64,000 nucleotides of DNA from Pseudomonas sp. FP2196 (GCF_030687715.1 NZ_CP117445.1:3151501-3215500), one strand, 5' to 3'; positions 52,770-62,179 are shown, counted from the first letter of the stretch. Numbers and translations are program-made. The notes: generated by a model from the sequence alone, not told the origin.

Positions 52770-55700
52770 TCAGAGCTTCTCCACGTTGACCAGGAATGAC
52801 TTGGATTCCGGGGTCTGTGTATTGCCATCGCCGAGGAACGGCACCAGGGTGTTGGTCAGGTAGCCGTGGCGCGTCAGGCCGGTGAACCCCCAGTGCAGCG
52901 GGATGCCGATCTGATGCACGACCTGGCCGTTGACCTGCAACGGCCGGATCCTTTTCGTCACCACCGCCACCGCCTCAATGAACCCGCGCTTGCAGCTGAC
53001 CCGCACCTTGTCGCCGGCCGCAATGCCCTTCTCTTTCGCCAGCACTTCGCCGATCTCGACAAACTGCTCAGGCTGGGCAATCGCGTTCAACTTGCAGTGC
53101 TTGCTCCAGAAGTGGAAATGCTCGGTCAGCCGGTAACTGGTGCCGGCGTACGGGAAGTCCTTGGCTTCGCCGAGGCTTTCCCAAACTGAATCGAAGATCC
53201 GCGCCGCCGGGTTGCTGGTGGCTTTCTTGTTTTGCGGGTGCAGTGGGTTGATGCCGATCGGCGTTTCGAACGGCTCGTAGTGCTCAGGGAATGGCCCCTC
53301 GTTCATCTTGTCGACAGCGAAGAACCGCGCCACGCCTTCAGGGTTCATGATGAACGGGTTCATCCCGGCTTCCGGCGGCACGTCTGCCTTGAAGTCCGGG
53401 ACGTCGGTGCCGCCCCAGGCTTTGCCGTTCCACCACACCAGACGCTTTTTCGGGTCCCACGGTTTGCCGGAGACGTCCGCCGACGCACGGTTATAGAGGA
53501 TCCGTCGGTTGGCCGGCCAGGCCCAGGCCCAGCCTTGGTGCTGATGCATGCCGTACGGATCGGCGTTGTCGCGCCGGGCCATCTGGTTACCGGCCTCGGT
53601 CCAGCTGCCGGCGAAAATCCAGCAACCGGACGCGGTGCTGCCGTCATCCTTGAGCTGGCCGAACCCGGCCAGTTGCGTGCCGCCCTTGATCGTTGCGCCG
53701 GTGGCATCGGTGGAATCCGTGATGGCGCTGCCGTTGAGTTCCTTGGCCAATTCCTCCGGAGAAGGTTCGTCCGGGATCTTGTAAGGCCACGACAGTTTCA
53801 ACAGCGGATCGGGGAACTTGCCGCCCTCGGCCTGATAACGCTTGCGCAGGCGCAGGAACAGTTCGCTCATGATGCGAATGTCGGTCTGCGCTTCGCCCGG
53901 GCCATCGGCGCCTTTCCAGTGCCATTGCAGCCAACGACTGCTATTGACCAGTGAGCCGTCCTCTTCGGCAAAACAGGTGGTCGGCAGGCGAATGACTTCG
54001 GTCTGGATCTCCTCGCTTTTCACGTCGTTGTAAGGCCCGACGTTGTGCCAGAACTCCGAGGTTTCGGTGGCCAGCGGGTCCATCACCACCAGCCATTTGA
54101 GTTTGGCCAGCGCGCCCATCACCCGGTTCTTGTCCGGCAACGCGGCAATCGGGTTGAAGCCTTGGCAGATGTAGCCGTTGACCTTGCCCTGGCTCATCAG
54201 GTCGAACATTTTCAGGACGTCGTAGTTGGGGATGTCCAGTTTCGGCAGGTAGTCGTAATTCCAGTTGTTCTCGAGCGTGGCGTTGGCGCCGTACCAGGAT
54301 TTCATCAGGCTGACGTGGAACTTGCTGTAGTTCTGCCAGTACGACAGTTGCCCCGGACGCAGCGGCACCTGCGTGCGTTTGGTGATGAAGGCGTTGTAGT
54401 CCTGCTCGGTGTCACTGCCAAGGGTCAGATAACCCGGTAGCGCGTTGGACAGCAGGCCCAGGTCGGTCAACCCCTGGATATTGGAGTGCCCACGCAAGGC
54501 ATTCACGCCCCCACCCGGCATGCCGACGTTGCCCAGCAGCAGTTGCACCATCGCCGCACTGCGGATGATCTGCGCGCCGATGGAGTGCTGCGTCCAGCCG
54601 AGCGCGTAGAGAATCGTCATGGTCTTGCCCGGTGTCGAGCAAGTGGCGATCTCGTCCCAGATTTTCTGCATCGCATCGACCGGCATACCGCAGATCTGGC
54701 TCGCCAGTTCGATGTTGTAGCGGCTGTAATGCTGCTTCATCAACTGATAGACGCAGCGCGGGTCTTGCAGGGTCGGATCAACTTTGACAAAGCCGTCCTC
54801 ACCCAACTCGTAACCCCAGCCGGACTTGTCGGTGTAGCTGCGTTTGTCTGCGTCGTAGCCACTGAAAATCCCGTCTTCAAAGCCATAGCCAGCTTTGACG
54901 ATGAACGAGACGTCGGTGTAGTTGCGCACGTATTCGTGCTGGATCTTGTCCTCGGTCAGGAGGTAATTGATCAGCCCGCCCATGAAGGCGATGTCGGTAC
55001 CGGTGCGGATCGGTGCGTAGTAGTCGGCCACCGAAGCGGTCCGGGTAAAACGCGGATCGACCACGATCAGCCGCGCGGCGTTGTGCGCCTTGGCCTCGGT
55101 CACCCATTTGAAGCCGCACGGATGCGCTTCTGCTGCGTTGCCACCCATTACCAGGATCAGATTCGCGTTGGCGATATCGGTCCAGGTGTTGGTCATGGCA
55201 CCACGGCCGTACGTCGGGGCAAGACTTGCCACCGTCGGACCGTGTCAGACACGCGCCTGGTTATCGAACCCCAGCATGCCAAGACTGCGAATCACTTTCT
55301 GAGTGATGTAGCCCGCTTCATTGGACGCCGCCGACGCCGCGAGGAACCCGCTGGAGACCCAGCGGTTCACCGTTTGGCCATTGGCATTCTTTTCGATGAA
55401 GTTGGCGTCGCGGTCGGCCTTCATCAGGTCGGCGACGCGATCCAGCGCCTCATCCCAACTGATCCGCGTCCATTCGCTGCTGCCGGGTTTGCGCGTTTGC
55501 GGATACAGCAAACGGCCCGGGCTGTGAATGAAGTCCAGCAGGCCCGCGCCTTTTGGACACAGGGTGCCGCGGTTGACCGGGTGGTCGGCGTCGCCCTCGA
55601 TGTGGATGATATTTTGCGCGACGTTCTTCGAGGTATCGCCCTGGCTGTACATGATCAAACCGCAACCGACCGAGCAATACGGGCAGGTGTTGCGGGTTTC

Positions 55701-55835
55701 ATGGGTGTGGGCGAGCTTGAAGTGACGCACCTGCTCGGCGAAGGCCTGCGTCGGGGCCATGCCCAACGCGCCCAGGCTAGAGCCTGCAAGGCCGATACCG
55801 GCGACCTTGAAGAACTGACGACGGCTGAGATCCAT
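52770..55835 (-). CDS. fdnG: Formate dehydrogenase major subunit, selenocysteine-containing
   Basis: 1021 residues when the in-frame TGA at 55245-55247 is read as selenocysteine (residue 197; E. coli FdnG uses residue 196). The N-terminus LSRRQFFKVAGIGLAG is a twin-arginine signal, so the enzyme is exported folded. CPYCSVGCG begins the [4Fe-4S] ligand set and the molybdopterin domains follow (VMGGNAAEAHPCGFKW, LGWTQHSIGAQIIRSAAMVQ, LRGHSNIQG). The Sec replaces the Mo-ligand cysteine in QARV-U-HGPTVASL. It oxidises formate to CO2 in the periplasm. Gene-calling programs split it into two frames at the UGA. The sel genes downstream supply the decoding machinery. Confidence 0.95.
55207..55247 (-). 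promoter_or_regulatory. SECIS hairpin of fdnG
   Basis: Starting at the UGA (55247-55245, minus strand) the mRNA continues CACGGUCCGACGGU, then folds GGCA-AGUCU-UGCC (within 55216-55233) with a GU in the apical loop, about 20 bases past the UGA. Size, distance and loop match bacterial SECIS elements of formate dehydrogenases. Confidence 0.8.
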
Positions 55836-55990
55836 CGTGCACTCCTGATCAGGTGGAACCCGGTACTTGAGCCGGGCTTTTTCTGGACAATCACGGTTGC
55901 GGCAGACAGCCTGCCGACTTTTTCACTGTAGACAAAGACCATGCGATCTGTGTGAAAACCGACCGTCGGCGACAATCGGTCATGCACTGG

Positions 55991-56096
55991 AAAACCTGTG
56001 GGAGCGAGCCTGCTCGCGAAGAGGCCCTTTCAGTTGAGACAAATATTGACTGCCACACCGCCTTCGCGAGCAGGCTCGCTCCCACAGGTTTTGTAT
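55991..56096. repeat. REP pair (CCTGTGGGAGCGAGCCTGC type)
   Basis: CCTGTGGGAGCGAGCCTGCT (from about 55994) and its inverted copy (to 56096) lie between fdnG and the C-S lyase gene. The rest of the 324-base gap 55836-56159 carries no gene; it should hold the divergent promoters of both. Confidence 0.85.
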
Positions 56097-56159
56097 GCGC
56101 CTACAAGGCCATGGGCTTATCATGCCCGCAGGACCAATCCCGCCTTTACGAGACCGCGC

Positions 56160-57308
56160 ATGACTTTCGATTTTGATCAGGTATTCGACCGCCACGACAC
56201 CGGCAGCACCAAGTGGAGCCGCTATCCGGCCGACGTGCTGCCCATGTGGGTCGCTGACATGGATTTCGCCGCGCCACCGGTGGTCATCGAGGCGCTGCAA
56301 CAGCGCTTGCTGCACCCGCTGGTGGGTTACAGCGTCGCGCAGGACAACCTGCGTGAAGCCATCGTTGCCGACCTCTGGAACAAGTTCGCCTGGAAGGTGC
56401 AGCCGCAAGAGCTGATCTTTTTGCCGGGCGTCGAGTCGGGTTTCAACATGGCGTTAAAAGCACTGGTGCAGCCGCAGCAGAACGTCGTGGTGCAGGTGCC
56501 GAACTACCCGCCACTGCGCCATGCGCCGGCTCATTGGGGTTTGAACAAGGTTGAGCTGGAATTCGTGCCGCAGGCTGACGGCACTTACGCCACGCCGCTG
56601 GACACCCTGCGTGAATCGCTCAACGGTGGCGGCGCGTTGCTGCTGAGCAACCCGCACAACCCGATCGGCAAAGTGTTCGGCCGCGAAGAACTACAAGCCG
56701 TAGCCGACATCTGTGTGGCGCAGGACGCCTGGATCATCTCCGACGAAATCCACGCCGAGCTGTGCTTCGACGGTCGCGTACACATTCCGACCGCCTCCCT
56801 GAGCCCGGAAATCGCCCAACGCACCATCACCCTGATGTCGGCGAGCAAGGCCTACAACATCGCAGGTCTGAAAACCTCGTTCATGATCATTCAGGACGCC
56901 GCCCTGCGCGAACGCGTCAATCACGCCCGTTGCGGCATGGTCGACAGCGTCAACCCGCTGGGCATGGAAGCCACCCGCGTCGCTTACAGCGAAGCCGGAC
57001 CTTGGCTGGGCGAGCTGAAAACCTATTTGCAGGCCAACCGCGATTACCTGGTTGAAGCGGTGCGCAGCCGTTTGCCGGGCGTGACCATCAATGTGCCGCA
57101 GGGCACCTATCTGGCCTGGCTCGATTGCTCGGCGCTGGATCTGGCCAACCCGCAGCAATTCTTTCTGGAGCAGGCCAAGGTTGGCTTGAGTGCCGGTCTG
57201 GACTTCGGCGACAACAGTCAGCAGTTCGTGCGCCTCAACTTCGGCTGCCCGCGTGCATTGCTTGAAGAAGGCCTTGCGCGGATGGAGCGGGCTCTGGCCA
57301 ACCGCTAA
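56160..57308 (+). CDS. PatB/MalY-family cystathionine beta-lyase (C-S lyase)
   Basis: 382 residues from the ATG at 56160; the frame is open back to 55998 only because the REP is open in that frame. MTFDFDQVFDRHDTGSTKWS and PMWVADMDFAAPPVV are the PatB/MalY N-terminus. NPHNPIGKVF, then SDEIHAEL and the lysine segment MSASKAYNIAGLKTSF, are the fold I PLP site. The family cleaves cystathionine and other cysteine conjugates to pyruvate, ammonia and a thiol. It stands alone and no maltose regulation is suggested. Confidence 0.87.
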   Translation: MTFDFDQVFDRHDTGSTKWSRYPADVLPMWVADMDFAAPPVVIEALQQRLLHPLVGYSVAQDNLREAIVADLWNKFAWKVQPQELIFLPGVESGFNMALKALVQPQQNVVVQVPNYPPLRHAPAHWGLNKVELEFVPQADGTYATPLDTLRESLNGGGALLLSNPHNPIGKVFGREELQAVADICVAQDAWIISDEIHAELCFDGRVHIPTASLSPEIAQRTITLMSASKAYNIAGLKTSFMIIQDAALRERVNHARCGMVDSVNPLGMEATRVAYSEAGPWLGELKTYLQANRDYLVEAVRSRLPGVTINVPQGTYLAWLDCSALDLANPQQFFLEQAKVGLSAGLDFGDNSQQFVRLNFGCPRALLEEGLARMERALANR

Positions 57309-57318
57309 CCCGCCCCCC

Positions 57319-57405
57319 ATGTAGGAGCTGCCGAAGGCTGCGATCTTTTGATCTTGTCTGTTAAAAACAAAATCAAAAGAGCGCAGCCTTCGGCAGCTCT
57401 TACAT
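57319..57405. repeat. REP pair (GTAGGAGCTGCCGAAGG type)
   Basis: ATGTAGGAGCTGCCGAAGGC.. (57319-57352) and its near-perfect inverse (57372-57405) form one REP doublet 10 bases after the lyase stop. It can act as an mRNA end. The remaining ~100 bases before the next gene hold no other feature visible. Confidence 0.85.
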
Positions 57406-57505
57406 TGAGTCAGCGTTCACAAAAATCCATCGTAAATCCGATCGAACTCACGGCAAACACACTGGGTCAACCGCCCATACCCGCCATGAGACTCGGAGAC
57501 CCGCG

Positions 57506-58363
57506 ATGACCGATTACCCAAAACCACCCTTCCCCGCGCAGGCGCAAGCCGTGCCCGGTTCGCAACGCAAGATGGATCCCTATCCAGACTGTGGCGAGCA
57601 GAGCTACGTCGGTTCCGGGCGCCTGGCCGGCAAGATCGCCCTGATCACCGGCGGTGACAGCGGCATCGGCCGCGCCGTGGCGATCGCTTTTGCCCGTGAA
57701 GGCGCTGACGTTGCGGTGGCTTATCTCAACGAACACGAAGACGCCAAAGAAACCGCACGCTGGGTCGAACAGGCCGGGCGCCAATGCCTGTTGCTCCCAG
57801 GTGATATCGCGCAGAAAGCCCAGTGCCAGGCACTGGTTGATCAAACCGTTGAACGCTTTGGTCGCATCGATGTGCTGGTCAACAACGCCGCGTTCCAGAT
57901 GACTCACGAAAACTTCGAAGACATCCCCGATGACGAATGGGTGATGACGTTCGACGTCAACATCACCGCGATATTCCGACTGTGTCAGGCAGCCATCAAA
58001 CACATGCGCCCGGGTGCATCGATCATCAATACCAGTTCGATCAACTCGGACATGCCCAAACCCACACTGCTCGCCTACGCCACCACCAAAGGCGCGATTG
58101 CCAACTTCACCGGCGGCCTGGCGCAGATGCTTGGGCCCAAGGAGATTCGGGTGAACTGCGTGGCGCCCGGGCCAATCTGGACGCCGCTGATCGTCTCGAC
58201 CATGCCCGATGACGAAGTGCAGAACTTCGGTGGCAACACCCCACTCGGTCGCCCCGGCCAACCGGTGGAAGTCGCGCCGATCTATGTGCTGCTGGCCTCG
58301 GACGAAGCCAGTTACATCACCGGCCAGCGCTATGGCGTAACCGGTGGCAAACCGATGCTGTGA
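57506..58363 (+). CDS. Short-chain dehydrogenase/reductase (YghA/GsiB-neighbour type)
   Basis: 285 residues. An N-terminal ~40-residue extension (PPFPAQAQAVPGSQRKMDPY) precedes the Rossmann fold ITGGDSGIGRAVAIAFAREGADV, NNAAFQMTHE and the catalytic Ser (NTSSINS), with YATTKGAIANF holding Tyr and Lys. INCV-like RVNCVAPGPIWTPL closes the site. This extended SDR subfamily is common in general stress clusters and often works on sugar- or alcohol-type substrates. GGAG precedes the ATG. The substrate is unknown. Confidence 0.88.
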   Translation: MTDYPKPPFPAQAQAVPGSQRKMDPYPDCGEQSYVGSGRLAGKIALITGGDSGIGRAVAIAFAREGADVAVAYLNEHEDAKETARWVEQAGRQCLLLPGDIAQKAQCQALVDQTVERFGRIDVLVNNAAFQMTHENFEDIPDDEWVMTFDVNITAIFRLCQAAIKHMRPGASIINTSSINSDMPKPTLLAYATTKGAIANFTGGLAQMLGPKEIRVNCVAPGPIWTPLIVSTMPDDEVQNFGGNTPLGRPGQPVEVAPIYVLLASDEASYITGQRYGVTGGKPML

Positions 58364-58436
58364 CTGTTTGCGATGAAAAAAGGAAGCCGTCGGCATGGCG
58401 GCTCTCCATCCCTGAAGCATCTGCCGGCGGTGAGTC

Positions 58437-59780
58437 ATGACCTTTGTAGTCTGGGTTGCGGTGCTTGGCGCGGTGCTTCTGACCCTGGCACTCACCTCTT
58501 CGTACCTGCGCTGGATGCCGGTGACCACCTCGGCCGTGTGCCTGTTGCTGGGGATCGGCATCGGTCCCAGCGGTCTCGACCTGCTGAAACTGTCTGTTGA
58601 TAGCGCCTCGTTATGGATGGAGCACCTGACGGAAGTTGCGGTGCTCTTTTCGTTGTTCGTCTGTGGTCTGAAATTGCGTTTGCCCCTGCGCGACAAACGC
58701 TGGCGAATCGCATTCGGCCTGGCCGGGCCGGTGATGGTGCTGACCATCGCCGGCGTCTGCGCGTTGTTGCACTGGGGGTTGCAATTGCCATGGGGGCCGT
58801 CGTTGTTGATTGGCGCAATTCTGGCGCCAACCGATCCGGTACTCGCAGCTCTGGTGCAGGTCAACGATGCGCGGGATGTCGACAGTGTGCGCTTCGGCCT
58901 GTCCGGCGAGGCAGGACTCAATGACGGCATTGCCTTCCCCTTTGTGCTGCTCGGAATGTTGCTGCTGGACGGGTCCGGGCATCCCGACGAGTGGCCGGAA
59001 TGGATCTTGCGCAGTCTGTTGTGGGCGGTGCCGGCCGGGCTGCTGACCGGGTACTGGATGGGTCGCGGCATCGGTCGCCTGACGCTGTCCATGCGCCTGC
59101 GCAATGACGACAGCACCCTGAGCCCCAATGATTATCTGGCCTTGGCGCTGATCGCTCTGGCCTATGTGGTGGCTGAATCCATCGGGGGCTACGGGTTCCT
59201 GTCGGTATTCGCCGCAGGGCTTGGCTTGCGTCAGGTAGAAGTGAAGTCGACCGGCGCCAGCCAGCCGCCCGCCGAACATCTGGTGCAGCCGGTGGTCGGC
59301 CACCAGAACGTTGAGCCGCAACACGCGGTACATGGCGACACGGAGCAACTACAGAACAGCCAAGTCGCCGCCGGCATCATGATGGGCGACATGTTGTCCT
59401 TTGGCGGTCTGGTCGAACGGGCCATGGAAGTGTTTCTGGTGACGCTGCTCGGCGTGGTGCTGGTGACACATTGGGACTGGCGGGCCTTGCTGGTCGGCAG
59501 CGTGTTGTTCTGCGTGATTCGCCCGGTTTGCGTAGCACTGATGCCATGGGGTTCGTTGCTGGAGGGGCGACAACGGTTGTTGATCGGCTGGTTCGGTATC
59601 CGCGGAATCGGCAGTCTTTTCTATTTGTTCTATGCCTTGAATCATGGCCTGAGTGACTCGGTTGCGGCGCTGAGTACCGACATCACGCTGTCCGTCGTGG
59701 CACTTAGTATTTTGCTGCACGGAATCAGCACCCAACCGATCCTCGCCCGTTATGAAAAACGCAAGAATCAGAAACTCTAG
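58437..59780 (+). CDS. CPA1-type sodium/proton antiporter (NhaP-like)
   Basis: 447 residues with about 12 transmembrane segments. The signature GAILAPTDPVLAALVQVNDARD and GLSGEAGLNDGIAFPFVLLGM carry the ion-binding Asp pair of CPA1 antiporters. It exchanges Na+ or K+ for H+ at the inner membrane. A middle hydrophilic loop (EVKSTGASQPPAEHLVQPVV, then GHQNVEPQHAVHGDTEQLQN) interrupts the helices and is longer than in NhaP. It follows the SDR gene by 73 bases. The 153-base gap after it shows no other gene. Confidence 0.82.
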   Translation: MTFVVWVAVLGAVLLTLALTSSYLRWMPVTTSAVCLLLGIGIGPSGLDLLKLSVDSASLWMEHLTEVAVLFSLFVCGLKLRLPLRDKRWRIAFGLAGPVMVLTIAGVCALLHWGLQLPWGPSLLIGAILAPTDPVLAALVQVNDARDVDSVRFGLSGEAGLNDGIAFPFVLLGMLLLDGSGHPDEWPEWILRSLLWAVPAGLLTGYWMGRGIGRLTLSMRLRNDDSTLSPNDYLALALIALAYVVAESIGGYGFLSVFAAGLGLRQVEVKSTGASQPPAEHLVQPVVGHQNVEPQHAVHGDTEQLQNSQVAAGIMMGDMLSFGGLVERAMEVFLVTLLGVVLVTHWDWRALLVGSVLFCVIRPVCVALMPWGSLLEGRQRLLIGWFGIRGIGSLFYLFYALNHGLSDSVAALSTDITLSVVALSILLHGISTQPILARYEKRKNQKL

Positions 59781-59933
59781 AAATTCTTCTGAAAAAAAAT
59801 GGATCTCTGCGCAATCGTCGAGGGTCACAACCATAACCCCCCGCCGGCCCCGTCCGACGGGGTCCGGCAGGTTCGGTTCCCCTGCGGCGACAAGCCTATG
59901 AAAAGGAATCCTTGAAAACTTAAGGTTACGGTC

Positions 59934-60230
59934 ATGAAAGAATGCTCGACTCCTGCGCAAATCAAGGCTTGCAGAGCGTTGGCTCTGGAGCGCAATCGTC
60001 AATTGTTCGAAGAAGCGCAGGCGCTGAATCGGACGGCTCATGAATTGCTGGAATCCGGGCAACTGGACTTCGAACAGTTCGAGCACTATCGGGCGTTACG
60101 CCAGAAAGCCGATGTGAAGTTTGCCGATGCGATTGAGCATTTATGTGTGCTGAATGAGGATTTCCCGCCGATTCCAATGTCGGTGCAGAATTCGCAGGGG
60201 TTGCGGCGACAGCTTGAAACAACCGAGTGA
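59934..60230 (+). CDS. Hypothetical helical protein, 98 residues
   Basis: AAGG lies 9 bases before the ATG. The product MKECSTPAQIKACRALALER with NRQLFEEAQALNRTAHELLE is strongly helical and charged, has no signal peptide and no recognised family. It stands between the antiporter and the IS110-disrupted REP. Confidence 0.6.
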   Translation: MKECSTPAQIKACRALALERNRQLFEEAQALNRTAHELLESGQLDFEQFEHYRALRQKADVKFADAIEHLCVLNEDFPPIPMSVQNSQGLRRQLETTE

Positions 60231-60246
60231 CTTGCACGACGCCCTT

Positions 60247-60315
60247 CTGTAGGAGCTGCCGCAGGCTGCGAATTTGTGATCTGGCCTTTGAAGATCGCAG
60301 CCTGCGGCAGCTCCT
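60247..60315. repeat. REP pair split by the IS110 insertion
   Basis: Left arm CTGTAGGAGCTGCCGCAGGC.. (60247-60271) and right arm (60293-60315) ending GGCAGCTCCT. The right arm lacks its last four bases here; they are found on the far side of the IS as ACAG (61542-61545). Joined, the arms are exactly complementary. Confidence 0.85.
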
Positions 60316-60324
60316 TGTATCTCG

Positions 60325-60530
60325 ACTATCGCTCCGTCAGGAGCGATAGTTCTCGACTGATCATCGAGGGAGGGACTTGGAAGCCGTGCAGCTCCTTAGG
60401 CTTTTTGCCTGTGATGTAGATCGTGCTCCAGCCCTCCACACTCACTCGTATAGTTCGAACGGTATCTTGGGCCCGTCTCTGGCGAGAGCCCGCATTCGCA
60501 AGGTTGGACAGAGTGCAGTGATGATCGAAA
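60325..60530 (+). ncRNA. Putative IS110 bridge RNA with target and donor guide loops
   Basis: The non-coding left end starts with hairpin ACTATCGCTCC-GTCA-GGAGCGATAGT (60325-60350). A first loop carries GCAGCTCCT (60388-60396), identical to the REP sequence left of the insertion, and TGTAG (60415-60419), complementary to CTACA across the core, separated by hairpin AGGC-TTTTT-GCCT. A second loop carries ACGGTATCT (60459-60467), identical to the element's right end, and GCAAG (60498-60502), complementary to CTTGT at its left end with one G-U. That is the left/right target-guide and donor-guide arrangement of bridge RNAs. The 3' end is not defined by sequence alone. Confidence 0.8.
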
Positions 60531-60552
60531 ACCGATTAATGGAGAAACGGTC

Positions 60553-61524
60553 ATGTCCAATTTCGTCGGCGTCGATGTCGCTAAAAATACCTTTGATATC
60601 GCCACTCACCTGCCAAACGGCAAGCACAAAACCAAGGCCAAACTGGCTAACGACTCAAAAGGTTTCAAAGAGTTTGACGCCTGGTTGAACAAGCAGGTCG
60701 AGCCTACAGCCCTGATCGTGATGGAAGCCACCAGCGTTTATCACCTGGAACTTGCCGAGTTCGTCTACAACAAGGGTTACCGGGTCTGCGTCGTCAATCC
60801 GGCGACGACCCACGCTTACGCCGACAGCGAGCTGCGCCGGATCAAAACCGACAAAAGCGACGCCAAATTGATCGCTGACTTTGCTCGGGAAAAGGCTGAA
60901 AAGCTTCAGCTTTGGGCTCCGGAGCCGCTGAAATATCGTCAGCTAAAGGCGATGGTACGTCGCTTGGATGACCTTCAGGAAATGGAGCAAATGGAGCTCA
61001 ATCGCCTGGATGTGTCCGACGAAAAGGTCAAAGACTCGATCAACTCTGTGCTGCGTCACATCGAGAAAGAGATCGTTGAAACTCACAAAGCAATCAAAAA
61101 ACACATCGACGATGATCCAGACATGCGCCAAATGCGCGACTTGATCGTGACCATCGACGGTATTGGCCAGAAAACCCTTGAGCGGCTGCTGGCAGAGTTG
61201 GGCGACCTGCGTAAATATGACGACCCTCGCAAACTGGTCGCTGCCGCCGGGTTGAACCCAAAGCTGCAGGACTCGGGAAAGTTCAAAGGCAGAGCAGTGA
61301 TTTCGAGGATCGGATCGGCTCGCGTTCGGGCGGGTCTATACATGCCTGGGTTGGTTGCACTGAAGCACAACAAGGCAATCATCGCCATGAAGGACCGCTT
61401 GAAGGCCAACGGCAAGGCCCCCAAGCAAATCATCTGTGCAGCGATGCGCAAACTCCTACATTTTGTCTACGCCGTTCTTAAATCGGGCCAGCCATTTGAC
61501 CCGAAAATTGCCCTTGCCCGATGA
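60553..61524 (+). CDS. IS110-family transposase/recombinase
   Basis: 323 residues behind GGAGAAAC. The N-terminal RuvC-like DEDD site reads Asp8 (FVGVDVAKN), Glu58 (VMEATSVYH), Asp100 and Asp103 (KTDKSDAKLIADF). A coiled-coil linker follows, then the C-terminal Tnp domain with TIDGIGQKTLERLLAELGD and AAGLNPKLQDSGKFKG. Ser241 in that last segment matches the recombinase serine position of IS621. It uses a bridge RNA to pair donor and target. The gene is intact. Confidence 0.93.
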   Translation: MSNFVGVDVAKNTFDIATHLPNGKHKTKAKLANDSKGFKEFDAWLNKQVEPTALIVMEATSVYHLELAEFVYNKGYRVCVVNPATTHAYADSELRRIKTDKSDAKLIADFAREKAEKLQLWAPEPLKYRQLKAMVRRLDDLQEMEQMELNRLDVSDEKVKDSINSVLRHIEKEIVETHKAIKKHIDDDPDMRQMRDLIVTIDGIGQKTLERLLAELGDLRKYDDPRKLVAAAGLNPKLQDSGKFKGRAVISRIGSARVRAGLYMPGLVALKHNKAIIAMKDRLKANGKAPKQIICAAMRKLLHFVYAVLKSGQPFDPKIALAR

Positions 61525-61573
61525 GGGGCAAGACGGTATCTACAGAGGGCATTTATGCCATAGGATCCGGCGT

Positions 61574-62179
61574 TCAGCCCCCCGGATTCGTCACCTGAAT
61601 AAACACCGCATAACTCCCCAGCACCACCCAGAACGTCGCAAAAATCCACGGCGTACGCACCGAAAACAGCAGCGACTTGCGATAACCCTTGTGGCTCGAT
61701 TCCATCTCGCTGAACAGCGGCGACTCGTCATAGGCCAGGCCCATCAACGGCTCGCTTTGCAGCAAATGACTCTGTTTGAAGTGCCAGTGATCGATGATGT
61801 CATACGCTGCGCGAATCCCCGGCCAGGCGTTGAGCGAGCTGAGCAGACCGAGCAGCGCCAGGAACGGTGGCACCACCAGCGTAAACAACTTGCCCCACTC
61901 CGGGTTGAGGTTGGACATACACGACGCAAAGGCAATCACCAGAAACGACTGCGCCGCCAGATAGGCATCGGTGCGATTGGCGAGGATGCTGGTTTCGTAC
62001 TGAATCTCACGGCGATAGAAATCCAGTCGTTCCTTGGGTGAACCGAACATCTTGGCGTCATGTTCGGTCAGGGTTTCTTCAGCGGTGGGCTGAGTCAATA
62101 TGCGAGGCACGGGACGCACGCTCCGAAGCAGGAAAACGTTTAGAAGCGCTCCGCCACGGACAAGTTCAGCCGGATTCAT
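61574..62179 (-). CDS. Membrane protein of unknown function, coupled to the hybrid kinase
   Basis: 201 residues. After ~60 cytoplasmic residues rich in charge (SPKERLDFYRREIQYETSIL), two close hydrophobic spans (LAAQSFLVIAFASCMSNL and LFTLVVPPFLALLGLLSSL) and a third near the C-terminus (IFATFWVVLGSYAVFIQV) are visible. No family with a known function is recognised. The ATG overlaps the stop of the kinase by four bases (ATGA), so expression is coupled, which suggests a role beside that sensor. Confidence 0.75.
   Translation of the reverse strand: MNPAELVRGGALLNVFLLRSVRPVPRILTQPTAEETLTEHDAKMFGSPKERLDFYRREIQYETSILANRTDAYLAAQSFLVIAFASCMSNLNPEWGKLFTLVVPPFLALLGLLSSLNAWPGIRAAYDIIDHWHFKQSHLLQSEPLMGLAYDESPLFSEMESSHKGYRKSLLFSVRTPWIFATFWVVLGSYAVFIQVTNPGG

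Larger units (their letters stand above)
60316..61541 (+). mobile_element. IS110-family insertion sequence (IS621-like), inserted in a REP
   Basis: 1226 bp with no terminal inverted repeats. The element is bounded by a CT core at 60314-60315 and 61540-61541. Deleting it restores GGCAGCTCCT|ACAG, the exact inverse of the left REP arm, which fixes the ends. Its right-end/left-end junction would read ACGGTATCTTGTAT, one base different from the IS621 donor site as I recall it. It contains a 237-base non-coding left end with a probable bridge RNA and one transposase gene. It disrupts no gene. Confidence 0.9.

Noticed and set aside
55245..55247. fdnG broken into two frames by a stop codon (pseudogene)
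   Set aside because: The UGA lies at the known Sec position (residue 197), is followed by a SECIS-like hairpin, and selA, selB and the Sec tRNA are adjacent, so it is a selenocysteine codon.
55998..56159. N-terminal extension of the C-S lyase
   Set aside because: The extra 54 codons are REP sequence; the family N-terminus begins at 56160.
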